From Candidatus Methylomirabilota bacterium (GTDB lineage Bacteria; Methylomirabilota; Methylomirabilia; Methylomirabilales; Methylomirabilaceae): 41,830 nt of DNA. The notes beneath the pieces were generated by a model that saw only the letters and a program-made list of their open reading frames with translations, ran no database searches and was not told the DNA's origin. Positions 34,981 to 41,830 of the stretch are shown in pieces. Each line of letters starts with the position of its first letter. Position 1 is the stretch's first letter. Made by a program: the position numbers and the translations under genes. The DNA lies in NCBI GenBank assembly GCA_023249055.1, contig JAHFDH010000003.1:1-41830 (forward strand). The letters run 5' to 3'.

Positions 34981-35574
34981 TCAGACAAGCGGAAAACTTT
35001 GCAGGATGGAGTAGCGCGCGCCACCGGCGCTCAGGTTGCTCTTCATCAGCTCGATCCGGTCGAGCACCATCTCGCCCAGCGCTTCGGCGGGCGCCTCAGC
35101 GAGCGCGCGCGCCAACTGCTCTCGGCGCGCGGGACCGCGCACTCGACCCAGCGTCAGATGCGCAGTGAACGGCCGCGCCTCCCGCGCAAATCCAATCGAC
35201 TCAAGCCCCGCCTCAATCCTCGCCTGAAGCGCTGCCAGCGCCTCCGTACCGTGGGAGAGCCCGATCCAGACGATCCGGGCCTCGCGGGGCCTGGGAAACG
35301 CGCCGAGGCCCTGAAAGACCAGGCGAATCGGACCACACCCGCTGGCCGCGGCAGCGATCGCCTCCCCGATGGCGCTCATACGATTGCGCTCGACCTGCCC
35401 CAGAAATTTGAGCGTCAGATGGAGGTTCTCCGGCCGCACCCATCCGACATCGGCTCTGGCGGCCTTCAGCCGGTCCTGCGCCTTGGCCAGAACCGCTTTG
35501 AGGTCGGGGTCCAGATTGGCGGCGATAAAGGCGCGAACTGTTGAGACAGGCTCAGAGTCAGATCGGTCCGGCAT
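34981..35574 (-). CDS. thpR: RNA 2',3'-cyclic phosphodiesterase (LigT/ThpR)
   Basis: RAFIAANLDPDLKAVLAKAQDRL; VRPENLHLTLKFLGQVE; RPFTAHLTLGRVR (two HxTL motifs). Confidence 0.95.
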   Translation of the reverse strand: MPDRSDSEPVSTVRAFIAANLDPDLKAVLAKAQDRLKAARADVGWVRPENLHLTLKFLGQVERNRMSAIGEAIAAAASGCGPIRLVFQGLGAFPRPREARIVWIGLSHGTEALAALQARIEAGLESIGFAREARPFTAHLTLGRVRGPARREQLARALAEAPAEALGEMVLDRIELMKSNLSAGGARYSILQSFPLV

Positions 35575-36901
35575 GTCGGTGCGACAGCAGGTGTCGGCGA
35601 AGGATGTCGAGGGCCTTCTGGGAGGCGAGCAGCTTATTGGTATCCCGATCCGACAGGAACCGGTACTCGCGGCAGGTCACGTCGTCATCTGAGGCCAACG
35701 CGACATAGGTTAAACCCACCGGTTTCGTGGTGGTCCCCCCTCCAGGCCCGGCGATGCCGGTAATGCCCATCGCCAGATCTGTCCCGGCGATCTGCCGCAT
35801 CCCGACCGCCATTGCCAGGGCGACGGGCCGGCTGACGGCGCCATGCTCTGCAATCAGCTCATGCGGCACCCCGAGCAGGCGTTCCTTGACGTCGTTGCTG
35901 TAGACCACCTCGCCGCGAATAAAATAGGCGGAGCTTCCCGGGAGATTGGTCAGTCGGTGACACACCAACCCTCCGGTGCACGACTCAGCGACGGCCACGG
36001 TCGCCTTGGCACCGAGCAAGAGCCGTCCCACGACCTCCTCAAGCCGCTCCTCATCACGACCGAACAGGAACTCGCCCAGCCGCGTGCGAATTGTGGTCTC
36101 AAGATCGTCGAGCAGTCGGTCGCCCTCCAACTCCGATTCGGTCTTCACGGTCAACCGAATGTGGATCTCGTCCGGGTAGGCCAGCACCGCAATCGTCGGG
36201 TTTCGTGAAAGGCGGACCAGGTCGCTGATGGTCTCATCGAGCGCCGATTCCGTAATACCGCACGCTTTCAGGGTGCGCGAGCGAATCCTTGACCTTACGC
36301 CGAACACCTCACGCAGGCGCGGGATCACCTGCTCCTTCAGCATCGGCCGCATCTCCGAGGGGACCCCAGGTACCGCCATCACCATCCTCCCATCCCCCAC
36401 GCGGATGGCAAGACCGGGGGCAGTCCCATGGGGGTTAGGCAACACGGCGGCGTCTTCCGGGATCATGGCCTGTCGCTCGTTGTTACCGGACATGACGAGA
36501 GCGCGCTCGGTGAACCGGCGGCGGATCGACTCCAAGACTGTCTGATCAAGAATCAACGGGCGATCGAGTTCAGCGGCTATGGCCCGACAGGTCAGATCGT
36601 CCTCCGTAGGCCCAAGACCTCCCGTCATGATCACGATCTCGGATCGCGTGAGCGCCGTGCGAAGCGCCTCCCTGATTCGAGCCTCGTGATCCCCAACCGT
36701 ACTCTTCCAATGGACATCGATCCCCGCTGCCGCAAGCGCTTCGCCGATGTAGGCGGCATTGGTATCGATCGTCTGTCCCAGTAGCAACTCTGTGCCGATT
36801 GTGAGGATCTCGACCCGAACCTCTTGCGCTGCGGTATGGCCCTTTCCAGCGGATCGTTCGACGGCTGCCGGCTGATCTCCGAATCGTTGAGATGTCAGCA
36901 T
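35558..36901 (-). CDS. cinA: CinA family protein (competence/damage-inducible; nicotinamide-nucleotide amidase)
   Basis: VEILTIGTELLLGQTIDTNAAYIGEALAAAGIDVHWKSTVGD; GGLGPTEDDLT; VAESCTGGLVCHRLTNLPGSSAYFIRGEVVYSNDVKERLLGV; GITGIAGPGGGTTTKPVGLTYVAL. Start at 36901 uncertain. Confidence 0.95.
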   Translation of the reverse strand: MLTSQRFGDQPAAVERSAGKGHTAAQEVRVEILTIGTELLLGQTIDTNAAYIGEALAAAGIDVHWKSTVGDHEARIREALRTALTRSEIVIMTGGLGPTEDDLTCRAIAAELDRPLILDQTVLESIRRRFTERALVMSGNNERQAMIPEDAAVLPNPHGTAPGLAIRVGDGRMVMAVPGVPSEMRPMLKEQVIPRLREVFGVRSRIRSRTLKACGITESALDETISDLVRLSRNPTIAVLAYPDEIHIRLTVKTESELEGDRLLDDLETTIRTRLGEFLFGRDEERLEEVVGRLLLGAKATVAVAESCTGGLVCHRLTNLPGSSAYFIRGEVVYSNDVKERLLGVPHELIAEHGAVSRPVALAMAVGMRQIAGTDLAMGITGIAGPGGGTTTKPVGLTYVALASDDDVTCREYRFLSDRDTNKLLASQKALDILRRHLLSHRHAGPI

Positions 36902-38157
36902 CCTTGTCCTGAACCCTCCGGAGGGGACGGCAAACCGCACGACTTGGACACCGCAGTCTGGTTGCCGCCGGCAGCTTTCGCGCAATAGAGCGCCTGATCC
37001 GCCGCCCGAACCAGGTCTTCCACTATACCCATGTCGGACCCGAGGCATGCTACGCCGAGGCTCACAGTGAGTCTCTTGCCATCCAGCGTCGCCTGTCCAC
37101 CCGGAGGATCGCGCTCCATTACACAGCGGATCCGTTCCGCCTGCACCCAGGCCTGTCGCGGCTCGGTTTCCGGAAGGATGATACCGAACTCGTCTCCTCC
37201 GTATCGCGCGACTATGTCAGCGCTTCTCGTGCTCTTTTTTAGCCTGGCAGCAATCAGGCGAAGTGCCTCATCGCCGGCCAGATGACCGTGGAGGTCGTTA
37301 TACTGCTTGAAACGATCGACATCCAGCATGATCAGCGAGAGCGGGCGATCGTACCGTTGGGTTCGCTTCAGTTCCTGCTCGAGTTGGCGATAGAACTGAC
37401 GATGGTTAAAGAGACCGGTCAGCTCATCGGTAATAGCCAGCCAGTGGGCCTCTTGAAGCAGGCGTCCGGTTTCGATCGCGACAGCCAACTGCTCGCTCAT
37501 CGGCAACAGGAGGTCGATTTCCAACTCCCCATAACGGTGAGGTGTGATACTGTCCAGACAGAGACCGCCGATCGCTTTCCCCTTTGCGACGAGGGGCAGG
37601 CGAATACAGGATCGGATCCCCGCCTTGAGCAGCGTCTCATCCTCTGAGAATTGTTTCGATTCCGCCAGATCCTGCTCGATATGGGAACGTTGCTGGGACA
37701 TGACCCACTCAACGCCGGTTCCTCCTTCAAGGGTACAGTTACCTTCAGGCCACCCGGTGGCAGGCTGGTCAACGGACAGCCGGAGCGTTCCGAACTCACG
37801 ACTCGCATCATGTTGCAGCAGGAGGACCATCCGGTCGTAATGAATGAGGCGCCCAACCTCTGCAGCGAATGTCTGATAGACCTCGTTCAAATCGAATGAT
37901 GTGCTGATGACTTTACTCAACCGATTGACTGCCGCTAGTTGATCATCCCGCTGCTGCAGCGCCGCAAATGAGTTAGCATTCAGGATCACTAACTCAGCAT
38001 GGCCGATGGTAAGGATATCCAGCGCCTCCTCCTTGGACGAGGCCTGCAGAACTGAGAACCCTCGATGTGTCAACAACTCACAGAGTCTGCGGCTTGAGTC
38101 CGCATTGTCCTCAATGATCAGGACCATCTTACTCCCGCCTTCCCAATGTTCAGGCAT
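36895..38157 (-). CDS. diguanylate cyclase: degenerate N-terminal receiver + GAF + GGDEF
   Basis: VLIIEDNADSSRRLCELLTHRGFSVLQASSKEEALDIL; GAF; DELTGLFNHRQFYRQLEQELKR...DVDRFKQYNDLHGHLAGDEALRLIA...IVARYGGDEFGIILPET. Confidence 0.92.
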   Translation of the reverse strand: MPEHWEGGSKMVLIIEDNADSSRRLCELLTHRGFSVLQASSKEEALDILTIGHAELVILNANSFAALQQRDDQLAAVNRLSKVISTSFDLNEVYQTFAAEVGRLIHYDRMVLLLQHDASREFGTLRLSVDQPATGWPEGNCTLEGGTGVEWVMSQQRSHIEQDLAESKQFSEDETLLKAGIRSCIRLPLVAKGKAIGGLCLDSITPHRYGELEIDLLLPMSEQLAVAIETGRLLQEAHWLAITDELTGLFNHRQFYRQLEQELKRTQRYDRPLSLIMLDVDRFKQYNDLHGHLAGDEALRLIAARLKKSTRSADIVARYGGDEFGIILPETEPRQAWVQAERIRCVMERDPPGGQATLDGKRLTVSLGVACLGSDMGIVEDLVRAADQALYCAKAAGGNQTAVSKSCGLPSPPEGSGQGC

Positions 38158-38251
38158 GTGATCGCTCCACGTTGATAATCCGTTTTTTAAGCATAAATAT
38201 CGCGTAGTTGCAATCGCAGAGTAAGAGAAAAACCGAATGACGACTGTCGCG

Positions 38252-38743
38252 TTACCGATAGTTGCCGAACTGCAGGTCGATGCCGAAATCGCGCGCTCGA
38301 AGCGCCTGGATAACAGCCTGCAGATCATCTTTATTCTTTCCGGACACCCGTATCTGGTCGCCTTGGATCTGCCCGGCCGCCTTGAGCCCGAGTCCCCTGA
38401 TCACCTTGGCAATCTCTTTCGCCTTATCGGCGGGGATACCCTGCTGGAGGGTCGCCCGCTGTCGAACGGCCCCTTTAGCCGCCGATTCGACGGCTTCGTA
38501 GGCAAGCGCCTTCAGCGAGACCTTTCGCCGCACCAGTTTCGATTCCAGCAACTCCACGACAGCCTTGAGCTTATAGGTATCGTCGGCGTAAAGCAGGAGA
38601 CCCTGCTCGTCCCGCGTGACGCGACTGGCGCTTCCCTTGAAATCGAACCGCTGCTGGATCTCTTTCATGACCTGCTGGACGGCATTATCGACTTCCTGCA
38701 GATCAACCGTCGAACTGATATCGAAGGACACCTCATTAGACAC
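38252..38743 (-). CDS. YajQ family (DUF520) nucleotide-binding protein
   Basis: EVSFDISSTVDLQEVDNAVQQVMKEIQQRFDFKGSASRV; KEIAKVIRGLGLKAAGQIQGDQIRVSGKNKDDLQAVIQALRARDFGIDLQFGNYR. Confidence 0.96.
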   Translation of the reverse strand: MSNEVSFDISSTVDLQEVDNAVQQVMKEIQQRFDFKGSASRVTRDEQGLLLYADDTYKLKAVVELLESKLVRRKVSLKALAYEAVESAAKGAVRQRATLQQGIPADKAKEIAKVIRGLGLKAAGQIQGDQIRVSGKNKDDLQAVIQALRARDFGIDLQFGNYR

Positions 38744-38761
38744 GTACGATCTCCTTTCAGC

Positions 38762-39484
38762 TTACGGGACAGTAGGCTTCAGGGGCCTCACGACCTCCGT
38801 CCCTGGCGGTGGCGAGAACCGGAACAGTTCGTCCTTTAGATCGCTGTTGACCGTCTGCTTGGACAGCTCGACCGTGGTCGTATTGCCGTACAGATCAAAC
38901 ACTGTCAGTCGCCTGATGAGGAAGCTTTCCCGATCCACCCCCAGGATCACCCGCTTGAAAGCCAGATCCTTCCCCTTCGGGGTCAACTCCAGGATAGACT
39001 CGGGACTGTCCCTGGTCCCCGCATGCACGACGGGCCGGACCTGGAAGTCTCGCCGGAGGCTGCTCATTCCGAACAGGATGCCGATGGGGGTTGTCGTGAG
39101 CACGCCGCTGACATCTTGCGCCATGGCTTGTCGCTCGGATGGACTGTAGCTCCAGAGGGTCTTGCCGTCGATCAGGAACAGTCTCGATTCCGGCTTCTCA
39201 TACTCCCAACGCATCCTCCCGGGCCACTTGAGGAAGAGCCGGCCTGAGGCCTCTTGGGTCATTCCGCTCAGTTTGTTCGTCGCGCGCTGAAGGAAGACCC
39301 CCTGGAGATCCGAAAATCCCTGGTAGGTCGCCTGGACCTTGTCCGCCACCTCATCTGCTGTGAGCGCGGATACGGCCCCGGGTGGAGGGCGGAGCGTGGA
39401 GGGCGGAGCGCCAAGGGCCACAACGGGTGAACCGCTCAATACAACCGCGCCCACCATGATCAAGATCGAATTACGAATTCGCAT
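38762..39484 (-). CDS. lolA: outer membrane lipoprotein carrier protein LolA
   Basis: Signal peptide; VADKVQATYQGFSDLQGVFLQRATNKLSGMTQEASGRLFLKWPGRMRWEYEKPESRLFLIDGKTLWSYSPSERQAM. Confidence 0.92.
   Translation of the reverse strand: MRIRNSILIMVGAVVLSGSPVVALGAPPSTLRPPPGAVSALTADEVADKVQATYQGFSDLQGVFLQRATNKLSGMTQEASGRLFLKWPGRMRWEYEKPESRLFLIDGKTLWSYSPSERQAMAQDVSGVLTTTPIGILFGMSSLRRDFQVRPVVHAGTRDSPESILELTPKGKDLAFKRVILGVDRESFLIRRLTVFDLYGNTTTVELSKQTVNSDLKDELFRFSPPPGTEVVRPLKPTVP
39382..39409. repeat. two tandem copies of a 14-bp unit (GTGGAGGGCGGAGC) in lolA, just after the signal peptide
   Basis: Directly read on plus strand; encodes APPSTLRPPPGA on minus strand. Confidence 0.85.
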
Positions 39485-41762
39485 TACGCGGCTCAACAAG
39501 GACCTCACGCGGCGCACCCCCTTCGACGCGACTCACAATCCGTTCCTGCTCCATCCGCTCGATCATCCGCGCCGCCCGGTTAAACCCGATCCTGAGCCGC
39601 CGCTGAATCATCGATATTGAAGCCTGGCGGGTCGTGACGACAAGGTCAACCGCCTGTCGGTACAACTCGTCGTCTTCATTCCCGGATGATTCCTGCTCCT
39701 CTTCGGCCGGCAGCAGCGACCACGGAAACTCCTCGGCCTTCCCCTGCGCCTTCAGGAAATCGACGACGCGTTTGATCTCGATATCGGACACAAACGATCC
39801 GTGAATCCGGTGAGGCTTTGAGCTCGAGGGCGGGATAAACAGCATATCGCCGTCGCCCAGCAGTTGCTCGGCGCCGTTCATATCGAGAATCGTTCGGGAA
39901 TCGACCTTCGAGGAGACCTGAAATGCCAGTCTGGCCGGAAAATTAGCCTTGATGATCCCGGTAATCACATCGACCGATGGGCGCTGCGTGGCCACAATCA
40001 GATGAATGCCCACCGCCCGGGCCATCTGGGCCAGCCTGGCAATGGCGCGCTCGACGTCGGCGGCGGCGGTCAGCATCAGATCGGCGAGTTCGTCGATGAC
40101 CACCACCAGATACGGAAGCGGCTGAAACACCTCGCCGCCTCCTTCGCGCCTGGCGATCCGGATCAGCCGGTTGTAGCTGACAATATTTCTGGCGCCGAGC
40201 CTGGCAAACAGTTTGTACCGCCCCTCCATGTGGATCACGAGGCGCTGAAGCCGTTTCGCCGCCTCCTTCGGATCGCAGACCACCCGTTCAGCCAGATGCG
40301 GAATCCCATCATAGATCGATAGCTCCACCCGTTTCGGATCGATCAGCAACACGCGTATGCTTTCGGCTGTGGCCTTGTACAGCAGACTGACAATCAGCGC
40401 ATTCAGACAGACACTCTTGCCCGATCCTGTCGCTCCAGCAATGAGCAGGTGCGGCATCTGCCCCAGATCAACCACATAAGTCTCTCCGGCAATGTCCTTC
40501 CCGAGGGCAAGGGGAAGATGTGCGGCGGATCCCTCAAATGCCCTGGACGCCAGCACCTCGCGCAGGTGCACCACCGCGCGACGGCGGTTCGGGATCTCGA
40601 CACCAACTACCGCTTTCCCGGGAATCGGCGCCACGACGCGCACACTCAGCGCCCGGAGGGCCAGCGCCAAATCGTCCGCTAACGCCACAATCCGATTGAT
40701 CTTGATCCCCGGTCCCGGCTCGATCTCATAGCGGGTAATGACAGGTCCGGGCTGCGCTTGCGTGACCCTCCCCTCGACCCCGAAGTCCAGCAGTTTGCGC
40801 TCGAGAATCGCCGCGTTCGCCTCCCGCTCTTCGTCGGAAAGTCCGCTCTCCGCCACCGTCGGCAGATCAAGCAGGGAGAGCGGCGGAGTGTGAAAGCCCT
40901 CTTCCGGAACCGCAAAAGGAAAGGACGTCTGAGGAGGAAGATCATCGGCTGTTGAGGATTCCAGTTGTCGCAGGGCCGGTTCGCGTACCGCCTCTACTTC
41001 GACAGGCTCGACCACCACTAGAGGAGTTGACCGGCTCTCGATCCGAGGTTCTTCCTCGGCGGGAGGGGTATAGGGCGGCCGGATCCGGCCCGGCAGGTGC
41101 GCCTTCGCCGCTCGCCGTTCCTTCACGCGAGCCGCCACCCGCGCGACAATATTCCGGCATCCAACAGAGAGACCGGAAAGCGGTCGACTGCTCAGACACA
41201 CCACGCCGAGCACGAAGGTTGTCAGTCCCAGCAACGGCAGCCCTACGCGGCCCACCAACGGGCTGAAGATTCGATGGAGCTCCTCGCCGACAAAGCCGCC
41301 TGGGCGTTCCCAGGTTCGGCCAACCGGCAGCCCCATCTCAACAAACAGTTGAGCCAGCAATTCGAGACTCGCCAGAAACAGTATGCACCCGGCCAGTTTC
41401 CAGGCAACACTGGGAGTAGTCTTGGCGCTGAGAAATCTCCAACTGAACAGAACCAGAAACAACGGCAACGCCAGTGCGCCGACCCCCAACAACTCCAACA
41501 GATCACCGGCAAGCTCCGCCCCCCATCGCCCGCCATAGTTCTGCACCTGATGCTCGGGTCCGCCTCCCGAGCTGAAGAACGAGGGATCGAGGGAATCGTA
41601 GGACAAGAGACTTGCCAGCAGAAAGAGGGCTAGCGCAACCCCGAGGACACCCAATACGTCGTGCGTCTTGGGATGTGTGAGGATCTGGGTCCCCGGCGAT
41701 CGATCGCCTCTGCGCGATCCCCCGGGGGTCGGTATCGACTCCGGTGCGCCTTCAGTCGCCAT
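39471..41762 (-). CDS. ftsK: DNA translocase FtsK/SpoIIIE
   Basis: N-terminal TM helices; GATGSGKSVCLNALIVSLLYKA; VVIDELADLMLTAAADVERAIARLAQMARAVGIHLIVATQRPSVDVITG; C-terminal gamma domain VTTRQASISMIQRRLRIGFNRAARMIERMEQERIV. Confidence 0.96.
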   Translation of the reverse strand: MATEGAPESIPTPGGSRRGDRSPGTQILTHPKTHDVLGVLGVALALFLLASLLSYDSLDPSFFSSGGGPEHQVQNYGGRWGAELAGDLLELLGVGALALPLFLVLFSWRFLSAKTTPSVAWKLAGCILFLASLELLAQLFVEMGLPVGRTWERPGGFVGEELHRIFSPLVGRVGLPLLGLTTFVLGVVCLSSRPLSGLSVGCRNIVARVAARVKERRAAKAHLPGRIRPPYTPPAEEEPRIESRSTPLVVVEPVEVEAVREPALRQLESSTADDLPPQTSFPFAVPEEGFHTPPLSLLDLPTVAESGLSDEEREANAAILERKLLDFGVEGRVTQAQPGPVITRYEIEPGPGIKINRIVALADDLALALRALSVRVVAPIPGKAVVGVEIPNRRRAVVHLREVLASRAFEGSAAHLPLALGKDIAGETYVVDLGQMPHLLIAGATGSGKSVCLNALIVSLLYKATAESIRVLLIDPKRVELSIYDGIPHLAERVVCDPKEAAKRLQRLVIHMEGRYKLFARLGARNIVSYNRLIRIARREGGGEVFQPLPYLVVVIDELADLMLTAAADVERAIARLAQMARAVGIHLIVATQRPSVDVITGIIKANFPARLAFQVSSKVDSRTILDMNGAEQLLGDGDMLFIPPSSSKPHRIHGSFVSDIEIKRVVDFLKAQGKAEEFPWSLLPAEEEQESSGNEDDELYRQAVDLVVTTRQASISMIQRRLRIGFNRAARMIERMEQERIVSRVEGGAPREVLVEPRNANS

Positions 41763-41777
41763 CGCCCGCCTCCTTCA

Positions 41778-41830
41778 TTACACCTCCATCATCACCGACA
41801 GGATCATCGGCCGTCGTTCGATCTCTTTCT
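41778..41830 (-). CDS. C-terminal tail of a gene running off the window, possibly ribonuclease J (KEIERRPMILSVMMEV*)
   Basis: Minus-strand open frame to the window edge ending in TAA at 41778; tail resembles the RRPMILPVVMEV terminus of RNase J. Only 16 residues visible. Confidence 0.55.
   Translation of the reverse strand, partial: KEIERRPMILSVMMEV

Noticed and set aside
1-41830. tRNA, rRNA, prophage, transposase, toxin-antitoxin or defence genes
   Set aside because: None recognised on either strand; window is mostly housekeeping and regulatory genes.

Overview
This is a chromosomal, high-GC bacterial window with dense coding. I found no tRNA, rRNA, CRISPR array, phage or IS element. The gene content (hopanoid hpnN/hpnM-like genes, Nfn-like pair, sigma-54 regulator) and the style of the dispersed repeats would fit an NC10/Methylomirabilis-like organism, but that placement is from memory and was not tested.

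Plus-strand blocks:
- a SAM methyltransferase
- a sensory operon: YbjQ-like protein, outer-membrane barrel, orphan ABC substrate-binding protein, histidine kinase, receiver, NtrC-type sigma-54 activator
- nadA-nadC-nadB
- a zinc-type alcohol dehydrogenase, a glycerophosphodiesterase, an acyl-CoA ligase and a DUF309 protein
- hpnN/hpnM-like genes

Minus-strand blocks:
- an NfnB/NfnA-like flavoprotein pair, in which the NfnA-like subunit carries an N-terminal HEAT-repeat region
- a long co-directional run from the RNase J C-terminus through ftsK, lolA, yajQ, a GGDEF protein, cinA and thpR into a ten-gene cluster
- that cluster is tldD, a second TldD/PmbA protein, an LPG-synthase-TM-like flippase, HAD, nucleotidyltransferase, ATP-grasp, class III aminotransferase, Gfo/Idh/MocA, CDP-alcohol phosphatidyltransferase and Ino1

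The strongest candidates for something undescribed are:
1. the inositol / CDP-alcohol / aminotransferase / ATP-grasp / TldD cluster
2. a consensus-matching sigma-54 promoter just downstream of the sigma-54 activator, driving a region with two strong hairpins and no convincing ORF (candidate small RNA)
3. a 7-bp tandem repeat inside the histidine kinase ATPase domain (possible phase variation)
4. dispersed short repeats that supply C-termini, stop codons and in-frame linkers of several genes
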